From NCBI GenBank assembly GCA_013400155.1, contig VXBM01000272.1, positions 760,285-824,284 on the forward strand: a stretch of 64,000 nucleotides of DNA. The letters run 5' to 3'. The translations under genes were made by a program, and so were the position numbers. Below the pieces are notes generated by a model, which was not told the DNA's origin, made no database searches, and saw only the letters and a list, made by a program, of their open reading frames with translations. This document shows, piece after piece, positions 8,581 through 20,011 of this stretch (the first letter of the stretch is position 1; each line of letters begins with the position of its first letter). The stretch is from Helopsaltes ochotensis. Its lineage: Eukaryota > Chordata > Aves > Passeriformes > Locustellidae.

Positions 8581-11500
8581 CCATTGTCCCCTCATCTACC
8601 AAGACACCCAATTTTGATTACTGAAAGCAGAGATGAGACAAGGCTGAAAGGATTATAAAGGCTGAAATTGCATAAGAAAAATTGAGAGATGTGTAGAAGG
8701 TATTTCTGAAGTCCAATAGTAGCTTTAATATGCTTCTATGCACATAAGATATATTGTGGAAATATATATGTGAAGGTTATATGCTAATTTTTTCTTGCCT
8801 TAGCAATCTTGTCTGAATATAAAAAAAGAAAAAATACATTAGATCAATGAAATAAATTTCAGACTGACTGACACAACATATTTTCGAGTTGTTCTTCACT
8901 GTGTTTCTGCTCCTTTCCAATCCTACCTTTCTCCTATCCTATCTAAGCCTTCAGATCAGGTATCCCGGTTATGTTGCAGCTGGACGTCTATAAAGCAGAG
9001 GTGATGCCTCTTTCTTTGCCTGTCCCTGCTATTGGGATTGCAAGTTATTCCATGTGGAATCCAAGTCCTTCTGCTTCACTTCTGTAAGCTCGATGTTTAG
9101 CCCGACTGCATCTCCATTGAATGCTGGATCCCTACCCCACGTTCAGAAATGGGGAACTCCAAGATTTAAAACAGTGGTTGAAGAAAAAAAAAAATGAGTT
9201 GAATGGTGTAGAATCAGACAGGCAAAGACACAGCAGCTTCTGGGTGTGCTTTGAGACAGTCTAGATCCTCAGGTAGCTGCTTCTGTGGCTGTGGGGGGCT
9301 CCCAGAAATCCTCTGAGGAACGTCAGGGTGGCAGTTACTCTGGATAGGGAGAGCTGGGGGAATCATGGACTCCTGACAAGCCCTAGCAGCCTCTCACGAG
9401 CTCTGCTCCTGATAAAGGGATGCATTAAGGTTTTGGATTGAGCTGACTCCTGACAAAGCAGAGGAAAGAACCCTCTGAGCAGCGATGAAGGGAAAGCCAA
9501 ATAAAGGCCCACCTCAGGGCACATAACTCTGTCCATCGTTGTCTTTCACTGAGCCAGTAATGGCCATTACTTGTTATGTAAGCTGAAACATTTTTCTCCA
9601 CTTTTGGCCTTCACAATGACATATGAGAACTGCTTACAAAACATATCTTTTAGTTAACACTGCAAAGAGATAACTTTGTTCTTTTTGTTAGTAAATATGC
9701 TTTGTATTTGTATTTGATATTAGTAATTGCAAACTCCTCCATGTAACAGTTCAACAGATTTATTTTATTTGTCACAAAAATACTTCTTTCAGCATTGTTC
9801 TGCACAGCCCCACTCAAGGAGCTGAGATATTTAAAGGTGAGTGTACTTTCTCCCATGAAAACAAGAGTAGTTTTTTGTCTACACACCTTCCTAGCAGACC
9901 ACTGTCCTCCACTACTACTGGATAATGCACTTATTTCTGCTGTTTCCCCATCCCCTGCCTGTGTTACTCTTCTGAAGGGTTTCAACAGCTGAGTTAAGGA
10001 GATCAGTCAGCAAGAAGCTCCCAAGTTCATGGAGGAAACCTGAATGTTAACCTACACCCCATGAAAATGTAGATGTAGATGCTTTGTAAGGACGTACAGA
10101 TCTGCTTGTTGGCACAGAGGGTTTTATACCCAACACTGCCTACCACAGGAACCCCTTTATTCCTTCAAATATGTCTGCTTACATGGATCTGATTTGGTAT
10201 GTCCTTCTGCCTTTCTGTTTGGATGCAGAACTCATCAGCAGATCAAACCTGAGAGAATGAAAACAGCCAAAGAGCTTCCAGCCTGATATCACAGCTGCTG
10301 TGGTTGCAAGGAGTTAATTAATTTCTTTTTCTTTAATTATTTTGTATTTGATGGGGATGTAGCCATATCCAACCACTTGATCTCATGACAAATGAGAAGC
10401 AATCCCTTGCTTCTAAGTAAGCTTTCCTTCTATTACATCCTCAGGTTTCAAATTTTCACCATCAGGCTGTTATGCCTCCCCAGGAAGGAAAGAGACTGGG
10501 GTTCACTGCACCCCAGCCCAAATTCTACACAGGCTTCTATTATCAGATTCCTCTTCCTGTTCTGGGTCCTAATCCCTACACTCTAAACCACAGACTGCCT
10601 GTGACCGTAATCTTCCAGACAGCTCCACCTGAACCAGCGGAAAACCAAAGAGTCTCAGTGAATTTCCCTGCCCAAGGTCATTCTTGGAGATTGGGAAGAG
10701 CTGAGTGTAAAGTGAAAAATAACTTTGTCAATCACAGTGTAATTTGTTTGCCTAAATACAAACATGTAAGGTCACTTCAGACCCCCTCATGTCTGCAGAT
10801 GTTTGCAGAGGGCTCCTTCCAGGCCATCCCTTCTGGAGATACAGCAAATAGACTGATGGTGTATCCAAACAGCAAATACAATCTCGGACACTCTTATGCA
10901 GCTGACTCCTTCCCTCAGAAGCAAAGAGGAACCACAATAGGAGAAAAGCCTCAACTCTGATGTGCTGAGTAGTAGCGGCAGCAAATCATTCCAGAGCATA
11001 GCAGAGGGTGGCTGCATCTGACAGGCTGGCAGGAGAAAGGGCTGAAGTGCTGCACCTTCCCAGACCTTGCTCATTTCCAGAAGGACAATAAAGTCTAATG
11101 TTCACTCCAGTTGTCAGTCTGACCAATAAGCCTCCCTGTCACAGAAATAATGGCGATGAGAAAAAGTGCTGGTTTAGGTATATCAATCGTTTTTAATAAG
11201 ATTTGTCACACAGGTATTCACCAGTGAGAACAGAGACTGGATTATATGGTCCTACATTTGTTCTTGTGCCCAGGTAGAGAAATGACTGTGTGGAAAAGAT
11301 CACATTGGAAATTGCTCACGGTTTGGGTTTCAGCAGCATGAGCCCAATTTTTTCTTATCAAAGTGAGGCCTGAGGAGATGGCAAAACTCCCAGAGACCTT
11401 AATAAAAGCAGTAACACACCCCTCGACTGCTATAAGAATAAAATGAAGTGAAAGCAGAGGGGCGAGGGACATCAGTCACTGTCTGAGCAGATGTCACTCT

Positions 11501-13849
11501 GGATATCACCAGACATACTGAAATATGTTAACATTACTGTGGGACTGCATGTAGAATGAATAGCTTTTATATAATACCAATTTTTTTGTATAGATATTCT
11601 ATGTATTTGCTTAACTTTCTGCTTATACAGTGTTTACATGCCTATTTCAACCCCTAGGTGAACAAGGATAATTTTTTTAAGTCCACAAGTTTATTAACCT
11701 GATAAAAAGTCAGCCCAAAAGGAAAAAAGCAGGCTTCCAAACCAAATTTTTGTTGGTTTTTTCTTTTCTTTTTATGATTTTGCTGAATTAAAGATGCATT
11801 CTGAGAATGTTGACACTTCTTCTTCCAAAAAGAGGCTTTTATGTTCGGTTCTCTTTTAATGTCATTTGATCCTCTCTTGTGTTTTTAACAATGCAAGAGG
11901 AACCACGAATTCATCCATTATTTAATTCCTTTTTAGCTTTGCTATGTTTTGTTCTTTTCAGTCAGTGTTTTAACATATCTTTTCCAAGTATTTCAATTTT
12001 TTTTTTAATATGTCTTTGACACTGTAGTAAATAGGGTTCTTATTAATATTTAATTTTTTAATGCAATACTCAAAAGTCTCAGCATATATAATAATATCAT
12101 AAATTCTCCATAATGCATAAGGTCCTGCTGAAATGACTTGGAAGCTTGGGATCACACCTTTACACCCTGAAGTCTTATTGCAGGTTCCACTGTACACGTG
12201 TTTGCTCTTTCTGGCATATGTTTGATTTCTGGCAAATCAAAATTGTTTACATTAGAAATGCCAGATCGTGGAACAAAATATGCTGAGAAACAGGAAAAAA
12301 AAGTTTGCATGTATTCAAGTCAGTCTTTGGTGTGAATACAAACAATCTTCCTCTTTTGACCAAATCCTGTTCTGAACCTGGCTGTAAGTTATGAAAGTGT
12401 TTAATATCTGAGTTCCATTTTCAAAAGGTGTTTAGAAACTTCCTTTTCTTCAGAGATTCAGGAGCCAAACCTATAAAGTAGTTTGTAAAAACTGTTTTAT
12501 ATCTATATCTATCTATATTTATATTTTTATCTATATCTATCTTGTGATAACAAATTATACCAACAGAGTTTTAATTTAAAAATACAGTTCAATACATTAA
12601 TAGTGAAAGATGAAATTACTGTTGTGAGCTTTCCCAAAACAAATATTCTGATTTATAAATTAGGAATTTGGAAAATGCTTAAGAAAAATTAAACGTATCC
12701 TAAGGTGTCTGGTCCATGTGCCATATAAATAGCCTTAACTCTACCCTGCAATTTTGCTGTGAAACCAGCTTTGACTTTAAGTATGTATTTACTCCAATTT
12801 TTAACTACAAACACTAGTTGTGTGTACATCACACAACTGGAGCACTATATACTTAAAAGAATGCAATCCAGAAAGCAGACCAGAAAAATTGCTATGTGCT
12901 ACTTATAATAAATAAGCTTAATCCATCTGCTGCATGCCCATGAACAGCAACAAGGCAAATAAGATTTTGCAAAGAACTTTACTCCAGCAGTTACTTCAAG
13001 CTCAGTTCTAGTTGCTTATTTCAAAAGCTAGTTCTAGTGCACTTATTTCAAAATATTAAAGGGTTACATTTTCTGAAATTTATTTTGAAAAGAATGGTTA
13101 TTTGCAGTTATGGCTGTATAAAATGAGTACTTTAAATGAGCTAATGAGCACTCATACTTCACATTTATATTGTTTAAAAATATAAAATATGAGAATAGGT
13201 CCTGTGGTGCTACAGAAACATGAATTAATTGATGTGTGTCTGTCCAGCTGAATGGAGAAATTAATTTACCACCACTCCACACAGAAGTATATGTACACTG
13301 ATGAATAATATGTAATAAAACATGTTTTATCATTGCAAAATACATATACTTTTCTTTCTTGGGTTTACTACAACACCAAGCTCGTTCTGTGGCATGAGCA
13401 ATTCCCACAGTGGAACAGGGAGAGGAACTGGAAAAAGACAGAATCTTTAGCTTGAGATACAAACAGGTCAATAACTGAAATACAGTAAAATATAATATCA
13501 CTAATAGTAATTGTAATGAAAAGGGACATCATAAAAAAGAGAAAATTTAAGAAAAAGCCAAGCAAGTAAGGCACAACAGAGTTGTTCACCCCCTGCTGAT
13601 GAGTTTACCAACTTGCTGAGGGAACACTCCCATTGTTCCCGTGGTCTGGACCTTAAATGCAGATGATAAGCAATGTTTGCCTTACTGTAGATCTGGGGGG
13701 GCACACTACCGGTGACTCAACTCCAGCTGAATTCATGGTGCTGGTTATAACCCTTTCAGCCTGGCAGTGTGGCCCATTTTCAGTCCAACTCTTTGTCCAT
13801 TTCCCATACTCCATATGATGCCTTAAGCTTTAGCTTTCATGTTTTTCAG
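8581..13849. other. Long intergenic stretch with one uncertain open frame
   Basis: AT-rich DNA with no recognised gene, RNA or transposon. The only noteworthy frame is 10421-10960 on the plus strand (ATG at 10472, 162 codons), rich in Pro and Tyr with a LGPNPYTL motif; by chance a frame of this length is expected about once or twice in such a window. Frames at 13064-13501 and 13368-13589 (minus) are low-complexity Phe/Ser/Ile-rich. Confidence 0.5.
12497..12542. repeat. Degenerate (ATCT)n-type microsatellite
   Basis: The tract consists of interrupted TATC/TATA units (ATATCTATATCTATCTATAT and continuing). It is short and imperfect. Confidence 0.8.
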
Positions 13850-14264
13850 ATTCTGTGCTGCCTAGGGGTGTAGATATGAGCCTCATATTAAGTGCCAGTA
13901 AGCTCTCCACAGAGCAGGTAGACAAAGCAAATCTTTTTCCTGCTAAAGACCAAGGACAACTTTCAGGCCCAAAAGCACAAAAAATGGTGGGCTGAAGGGA
14001 GGAACAAGAGGGATGGGACCTCACAACATGAAGATGTAATTGGACAATTGAACCCAAATATCCAAATGGACCAAAACTTATAAAAATGTAGGACTCTGTG
14101 ACCAGTCAGCCATTTTGGGACCATTTTGGGTCCACCTTGGGTGTAGCCCTGTCAGGGCCCTGTCTTGCCCAAAGGTGTATCCTAAAGGCCTTTCTATAAA
14201 TACCTACTTTATTCACTAGCTTTGTCCAGTCTCTGTTCCAGGTCAGCCTTCTCAAGGCACCACA
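13850..14264 (+). mobile_element. ERV LTR-like sequence (probable ERVL-type solo LTR)
   Basis: The segment has a TTATAAAAATGTAGG TATA-like box at 14079, a GGCCCTGTCTTGCCCAAAGG block, then CTATAAATACCTACTTTATTC close to the 3' end, followed by a CTCTGTTCCAGGTCAGCC block and a CACCACA end. This order matches my recall of songbird ERVL LTRs. The left boundary is approximate, no target-site duplication was found, and no retroviral coding sequence is next to it. Confidence 0.55.
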
Positions 14265-14304
14265 CACATAATCAGTTTGATTCATGTAATATCCCCTTTT
14301 CCAA

Positions 14305-14470
14305 TGTTGAAAGCCTTACTCAACTCAAGATACCCAATATCGAGTGCTCTCCCTGCATCCACTGAACCATTCAAGGTTATCAAGTTGGTCAGTCAGGATT
14401 TTCTCTTTGGACATCCTTGCTGAGTACTTCTGATCACCTTATTTTTCAAGATGTTTGGGAACAGTTACCA
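14305..14470 (-). mobile_element. Old diverged CR1-like fragment, antisense
   Basis: The plus strand shows GAAAGCCTTACTCAACTCAAGAT, CTGCATCCACTGAACC, AAGTTGGTCAGTCAGGATTT and CATCCTTGCTGAGTACTTCTGATCACCTT, which correspond to antisense CR1 reverse-transcriptase blocks (sense: KAFD..., then DL.N...). The divergence is higher than in other CR1 copies here, indicating an older insertion. Confidence 0.6.
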
Positions 14471-15228
14471 CATTTCCACAGCAACCACGTCAGTCACCAA
14501 TCTCCCCGACTCAGCTTCCTTTCGGTCAGGACCAATAAAATGTGTCTCCAGCATCTGGAAATACTGTTTTCCATAAAAATCTATGCATATATAATTTGCT
14601 CATTAAAAGTGTCTTAACTTTATCAACCATGTTGCCAGCCAGCAGTTCTTCATCTAGGGACACAAAGGAGATCTAATAACTTTAGACCTAATAACTGTGG
14701 AGGTTGTGATTTTTGCCAGGCAGCTATCCAACCACTTGAATGTTGTTTGTTTCTCAAGATAGAGATGAGCCCTTTAGATACATGTGCCACCAGTTACCAA
14801 GTGCTATACTTTGTCCTTTTAGCAACCCACATCAATAAGATGCTGTTTTTCATTTAAAAATTAATGCTGCATTGCCAATTAGTCAGTCACACCTCTGGTA
14901 ACCTTATTCAATGCTATGGGGCAAATCACTCCTGGAAGGCCTTGACATATTTTATAATTGAAGTGTCAGGTTTGCATTTGGCTGCAATTCATTCATATCT
15001 AAGTGTGACTTGTTAGCCACATTAAGCTGATTTCCTTTGAAGGCTGATGGGAAGCATGGAGTCCTGATTCCCATTTTTGTATGTGATTATGGTACTCCTG
15101 CAGAGTACTGGTAGGGAAAAGGATTTTGCTTTCCTTTTGTGATCTAGATGAAAAGCTGAGGTGGCTCGTCTGTGGGTGCTCTGCTAGCAGACTGACTGGT
15201 ATTGACTACCTTTTTCCTGCTGCTTTCA
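14471..15228. other. Intergenic, nothing recognised
   Basis: The sequence may contain more of the old CR1 but matches are too weak to claim. No gene is recognised. Confidence 0.5.
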
Positions 15229-15510
15229 TAAAATCATGGATTCATGGAATGGTTGGAAGGCACTTTTAGAGGCCATATGGCCCAGCCACCTTGCAGTGAG
15301 CATGGACCTCTTCAAGTAAATCAGGTTACTGTCCAGCCTGGCCTTGAATGTATCCAGGGATGGGGCATTTGCCACTTTTTTGGGCAAATGTACCTATTGC
15401 AATGTTTCACCACTCTCATCACAAAAAATTTTCTCCCTGTCTGTCTATAACCACATGTGTCTCCCCTCTCTTCTAAAACTCTGGTCTTGCCTTTTGCAGG
15501 CAAGGATCCT
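15229..15510 (-). mobile_element. CR1 LINE 3' end, antisense
   Basis: It begins AAATCATGGATTCATGGAATGGTTGGAAGG, followed by a CCAGCCTGGCCTTGAATGTATCCAGGGATGGGGCAT block, a CACCACTCTCATCACAAAAAATTT block and a TCTTCTAAAACTCTGGTCTTGCC block. The order is that of a CR1 3' end. Confidence 0.82.
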
Positions 15511-16480
15511 ATTCCCTGTCATTAATAAGCCTTTAACTCTGAGTTCTAAGTCAGTGAACAAACCAGTGCCCTCATGTCTTCCCCTTCATTTTCCTTCCCT
15601 ACTCATTAGTTTAACAGCCTCGGCAGCTACAAGAATGGGATGCAATTCCTCACGTAGATTACAAGGTAACATGAAACCTGCTTCAACAAACCTTCTTTGC
15701 ATCAGCAGCATGGTATTCACAGCACATCTCTGTGAAGCAAAAATCTTCATGTGGAATTGCATGTCACTAGAACAGGCTTATATCAAATTGCAATGAGAAG
15801 TATCCTCACTTTTGGCAGCTCTCTGCCATGCTTGCCTGGACTTACTTTCTAAAATGAGATTAAGCTGCTAGAATTGAAATCCATGTGTCATGCGTGGAAC
15901 TGAATGGGGTTAGAAAGAGGCAGCTGAGACAAAACAGTTTAAGGAGATACTGTTTTCATGGGGCTTTATGTCCAAAACTCTTAGGTAGCTAAAGCTGCAT
16001 TGTCTGTAAACTTTATCGGGGATTAAGCGAGGGGAAAACTCCACCAATTCAATTGTGTGACCCTTTAAATACTGCCATCAGGCTGGGAGGTGCCTGGTCT
16101 TTCATGTACTGCTCACTACTTCCAGTTCTCAGTAGAAACAATCTGTTGTTTATTCTTGCTGGACCCATGCAAAATCTGCCACATTTGGAATTTTGATGTT
16201 TTGAATTTCAAGGACCCAGGTAGCATTAACTGCTTCCATTTCTCTGTGCAGATTGTGTAGAGCCATGAATAAACAGTAATCCCTGCAAACAGTCTGCAGC
16301 TGATTCCCATCACTTTCAGTACACCAAGCCAAATTGGTACTGAGCTAGGAGGGTCAGAGGGGAGGCACTTAGGTTGAATTTGACCTGCTGCACCTTTGTA
16401 CCATGAAATATTGACACTCTACTTTCTTCTGTAGACCTATTTAAATTTAAACTTCTGCTGTTTAGTAGTTACTTTAAATT
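15511..16480. other. Intergenic, nothing recognised
   Basis: The frame at 15344-15796 crosses from the antisense CR1 into flanking DNA and is not a gene. No RNA gene or repeat is recognised. Confidence 0.55.
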
Positions 16481-16540
16481 AGGTTGGACTCAATGATCTC
16501 AGAGGTCTTTTCCAACTTAATTTATTTTGTGATTCTGTAA
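16481..16540 (+). mobile_element. CR1 LINE 3' terminal fragment
   Basis: TAGGTTGGACTCAATGATCT then CAGAGGTCTTTTCCAACTTAA and TTGTGATTCTGTA form the final 60 bases of a CR1-type 3' end in sense orientation. It is severely 5'-truncated, as most CR1 copies are. Confidence 0.8.
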
Positions 16541-17311
16541 ATGAAGATGGTCAGCAGTTCTCTTCTGTGAACAGAGTAAGTATGTTCTTATTCCAGCCCA
16601 CAGGAAGAAGTGTCCACTTCATGAAGAGAAAATTGGCTATTCTTGGTGTGTATTAGAGCACAAACCCAAAAATTATTGCCCAAAATGGATTCTCAGAGTT
16701 GATCTTTGGAAGAACAAAATTAATCTCCAAGTCTTGATAATTCCATGTTTATCTCCAGTCAGGAACCTGCCTTTCAAAAGGGCCATGACATCACAGGTCT
16801 AAAATACTTTCTAACCTATTTAAATTCTATTCTTCAGAAGCCACCTAGAAAAGGGATTTTTTTTTTTCCAGCAGATGTCCCAGACAGGTAGCTGTTCATT
16901 AACACTACTGTGCTCTTTTTCAACTTTCAGAACATCTGTCCTGTATTTCATTTTCCACTTTTACAGGGTGCAAATAACAGCAGGCACACAGACAGAGCTA
17001 TTAAAAATGTAAGAGGTATTCCAGTAAATCAGTTACTTTGCAGTAAATCAGTTGGTTTACCATTATTGAAGTTCTGTATGAAGTGAGTCTTGCTGTTGGC
17101 AGAAGAGGATTTTGTAATAAATAATACAAAATATTCTCTGTTTTTTAAAAGGGATTTTGTAGAGAGACTTCAACAATAAATGATTTAATGGGTTATGTGA
17201 TGATCAATGGAAATGCCTCATAGCATCTCTGAACACTAAAACTCCTGGTGCACACAGAATCCTTGGAGGACCTCTGCCTTTTAAAAGCCTGTTACTAGCA
17301 GCTGACGCTTG
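16541..17311. other. Intergenic, nothing recognised
   Basis: AT-rich sequence with no open frame of interest and no recognised repeat apart from short homopolymers. Confidence 0.55.
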
Positions 17312-17844
17312 TTGCAGCAGCCCTCTTATTAGAGAATAAAAATGAGCTGAGGCACAGACTTCCTGTTAAACATAGCATAAAAAGGGTTTATTCCTGGTTT
17401 ATTCCTAGTCATCTTAACTCCAACTATTAGCTGACTCTGGCTGCAGCAAGATCCTACTTAGGTTTTCCTTGCAGCTTCTGACTACTGGTTATTTCCTGCT
17501 GAACTCTGACTGCAGGGATCAGTTTGCAGACTCAGACTGCAGGCTTTTACCTGGCTAGACTGTGACTGCAGGTTCCAGCAACAGGCTCTGACTGCACACC
17601 CAGACTGACCTCACAGCAGTGATTCTCTCTCCCCAGGGTCCTGCTTCATGATTCTCTCCTTCATGCTCCTCAAAGTGCATCCTCCACGACAATCCTCCCC
17701 TTATCAGCTAACCCTCTCTTTTATCTCACTCATCCTTATTGGATATAGCTGTTACTCATCAGGGGCGAGGCTGTATTGGGTAATTAACACAGCTGTTACT
17801 TATCAGGGGTGAGGTCCCTGGTATTCCCTTTTCTTACAGACACA
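17312..17844 (-). mobile_element. ERV LTR-like element with internal short repeats, antisense
   Basis: On the minus strand this starts TGTGTCTGTAAGAAAAGGG at 17844. It has two copies of CCCCTGATRAGTAACAGCT about 55 bases apart, then a purine-rich part, then five or so degenerate copies of a CTGCAGTCNGAGTC-type motif (17420-17600), an AATAAACC near the 3' end, and a plausible CA end at 17312. This architecture fits a retroviral LTR with tandem repeats. Boundaries were chosen from TG/CA ends; no clear target-site duplication is seen, so the edges are approximate. Confidence 0.5.
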
Positions 17845-17943
17845 TTGGTGGGTTTTTCTGGTGGTTTTTGTTTTGTTTTTGTTTTTGTTTTTTTGGGTGG
17901 GGGTGGTTTTTTGGTTGTTGTTTTTTTGTTTTTTGTTTTTTAA
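17845..17943. repeat. T/G-only low-complexity tract
   Basis: About 100 bases almost wholly T and G (GTTTTTGTTTTTGTTTT, then GGGTGGGGGTGG and more T/G runs), abutting the right edge of the LTR-like element. It is the complementary composition type to the A/C tract at 40022-40326. Confidence 0.9.
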
Positions 17944-19321
17944 AGGGTAAAAATCTGAACTTCTAAAGCTTGTAAAGAGTTCAGGATGTTGTATTATTCC
18001 TCCATGCAGCAGGCTACTGTAGCATTGATTGAGACACGTTATGGTCAGCAGAGGCATCTACCAAAATGGGCTGAGATGCTTTGGAGATCAGAAATGGTTC
18101 TCCTCTGGAAAGGGAGACCACTGCAGAGAGAGAAGTGGGCACAAGGAGACAGGATCTCACAAAAAGATGGGCTCAACAGAATTCCAAACAGAATCCTTGC
18201 TTTGCAGACAAGGACAGAGCAAACGTGCATGAAGACTTGAGAAAGTTGGGCAAGGTAGAAAGAAGAAACACCAAGCGTTACTCCATGCCCAAACCCCTCC
18301 TCTGTCACAGCCTGGTGTCACCAGCAGACACGGTATGCCAAAATCTCAGAGCTGTGGCTCTGCATTTCTCTCAAATACTGAAGCTACATGTCCCACAGCT
18401 TGGCTCTACCCTAAATCAGTCACAAGAAGAGTCCTGTATAATTCTTGAAATTATCCAATTTTCCTACATTCATCTACTTCCATTATATTGTCTAACACAA
18501 CTAGATTCAGTAGCAATTTAATCAGTGCCAAATATAAATTTAATATAAAATTCCTACATTTGTTTTGCTTATGCATTTAAGGACTACAGTAATTCTATCT
18601 GGTTATTTTCTCTTCCTTTTTTGCTATGATTTCACTTTCCCTTGAGCTGAAAGTTTTGAAGATCAAGGTGTTCTTTCATTCCAGACTGAAAAAACTACAC
18701 AAAACCTGGATTCCTGGGACCAGTCCTTGCAGTAACTCTTTAGAGACACCTCCATGTAGTCTCCTGTTTACAGAAATGAAAAGAAAAATTGCAACTTGTA
18801 TGCAAAGTAAGGGCAAAAAAGTAGTTCTTGGAAGCCCATGGTTGGATAATCATTGAAGAAAGATCTGTGGAAAAAGAAAATCCTGCAGGAATAGAAGAAG
18901 GTAGTGATCTCCAAAGGCAACGTCTCAATGATCACAAAGTGTCAAAACAGCATCTAGGATTATTAAAACCAATTAAAGGAAAAACAAACGGGGCCGTTTT
19001 CCCAGGAGGATGTTATTGTCCTACACCAAAATAAATACATCATCTTTCAGGAAGAAAATGGCTTCCATTTCAGTAAATCTGGTACAGATGCTGTTGGTGG
19101 AACCACAGATTGGTAGAATGAGTGTAAGGAAATGAAATCTGCTCTTCTCAAAGTGAAATTAAAATTCATGGAGGTTGATGAACCTGGATCAAATGGCCTG
19201 ATCTTTATTCATCTTAGACATGGAAGCTGAAGAACTTTTCAAAAAAACCCAGCAAGTTGAGAGCTTGTGCCATATGAGCATCAAATAGTAAATGTACTAC
19301 CAAAATGTCTACACTGCCACA
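17944..19321. other. Intergenic, no recognised gene
   Basis: Frames at 18081-18521 (plus) and 18045-18308 (minus) overlap without any recognisable domain. 19125-19321 may be a diverged part of a sense CR1 but the matches are too weak to annotate. Confidence 0.5.
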
Positions 19322-19402
19322 AGGGGAAAAAGTGACTTAAGCAACTACAGGCCCATGAGTCTGAACCCAGTGGCATAAAATATTAGAGAACAAATTTTAC
19401 AG
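19322..19402 (+). mobile_element. CR1 LINE reverse-transcriptase region remnant, sense
   Basis: GTGACTTAAGCAACTACAGGCCCATGAGTCTGAACCCAGTG matches, in two pieces, the CR1 block encoding N-Y-R-P-V-S-L-T-S-V of the reverse transcriptase. It is interrupted at 19403 by the antisense CR1 3' end, so it is the older of the two. Confidence 0.6.
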
Positions 19403-20011
19403 GAATAGAATCATAAAATCGTTTAGGTTAGAAAGGACCTTTAAGGTCATTGAGTCCAACAGGTAGCCCAGCACAGCCAATTCCACCTCTAAACTATGTC
19501 CCTAAGTGCCACACCTGCAAATATTTTAAATACCGCCAGGGATGGCGACTCTACCACTTCCCTGGGGAACCTGCTTCAGTGCTTGACAACCTTTTGGATG
19601 AAGAAATTTTTCAAATATCCAATCTAAACCTCCTTTGGCACAACCTGAGGCCATTTTCTCTTGTCCTATCTCTTGTTGTCTGGTAGAAGACACCAATCCC
19701 ACCTGGACACACCCTCCTGTCAGGGAGTTGGCGAGAGCAATAAGGTCATCCCTGAGCCTCCTGTTCTCCAGGCTAAACACCCCCAGCTCCCTCAGCTGCT
19801 TCTCACAGGACTTGTGCTCCAGCCCCTTCCCCAACTCTATTGGCCTTCTCTGGACACACGCCAGCCCTTTAATGTCCTTCCTGAATTGCGGGGCTCAGAA
19901 CTGGACACAGTTTGATTTGAGGTGTGGCCTCACCAGTGCCCAGCACAGGGGGACAGTCACTGCCCTGGTCCCACTGCCACACCATTGCTGACACAGGCCA
20001 GGTGCCACTGA
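19403..20011 (-). mobile_element. CR1 LINE 3' fragment (about 600 bases), antisense
   Basis: It starts AATAGAATCATAAAATCGTTTAGG (reverse complement of a CR1 terminus). It continues with TCATTGAGTCCAAC, an ACCACTTCCCTGGGGAACCTG block, CTTGTCCTATCTCTTG, a GAGCCTCCTGTTCTCCAGGCT block, TTGGCCTTCTCTGGACACACG, and CTGGACACAGTTTGATTTGAGG. All blocks are in order, making this the longest continuous CR1 3' end in the window. Short frames across it have no coding meaning. Confidence 0.92.

Noticed and set aside
18081..18521. 146-codon plus frame with charged N-terminal half
   Set aside because: A minus frame overlaps it, no family is recognised and no exon boundaries are evident.
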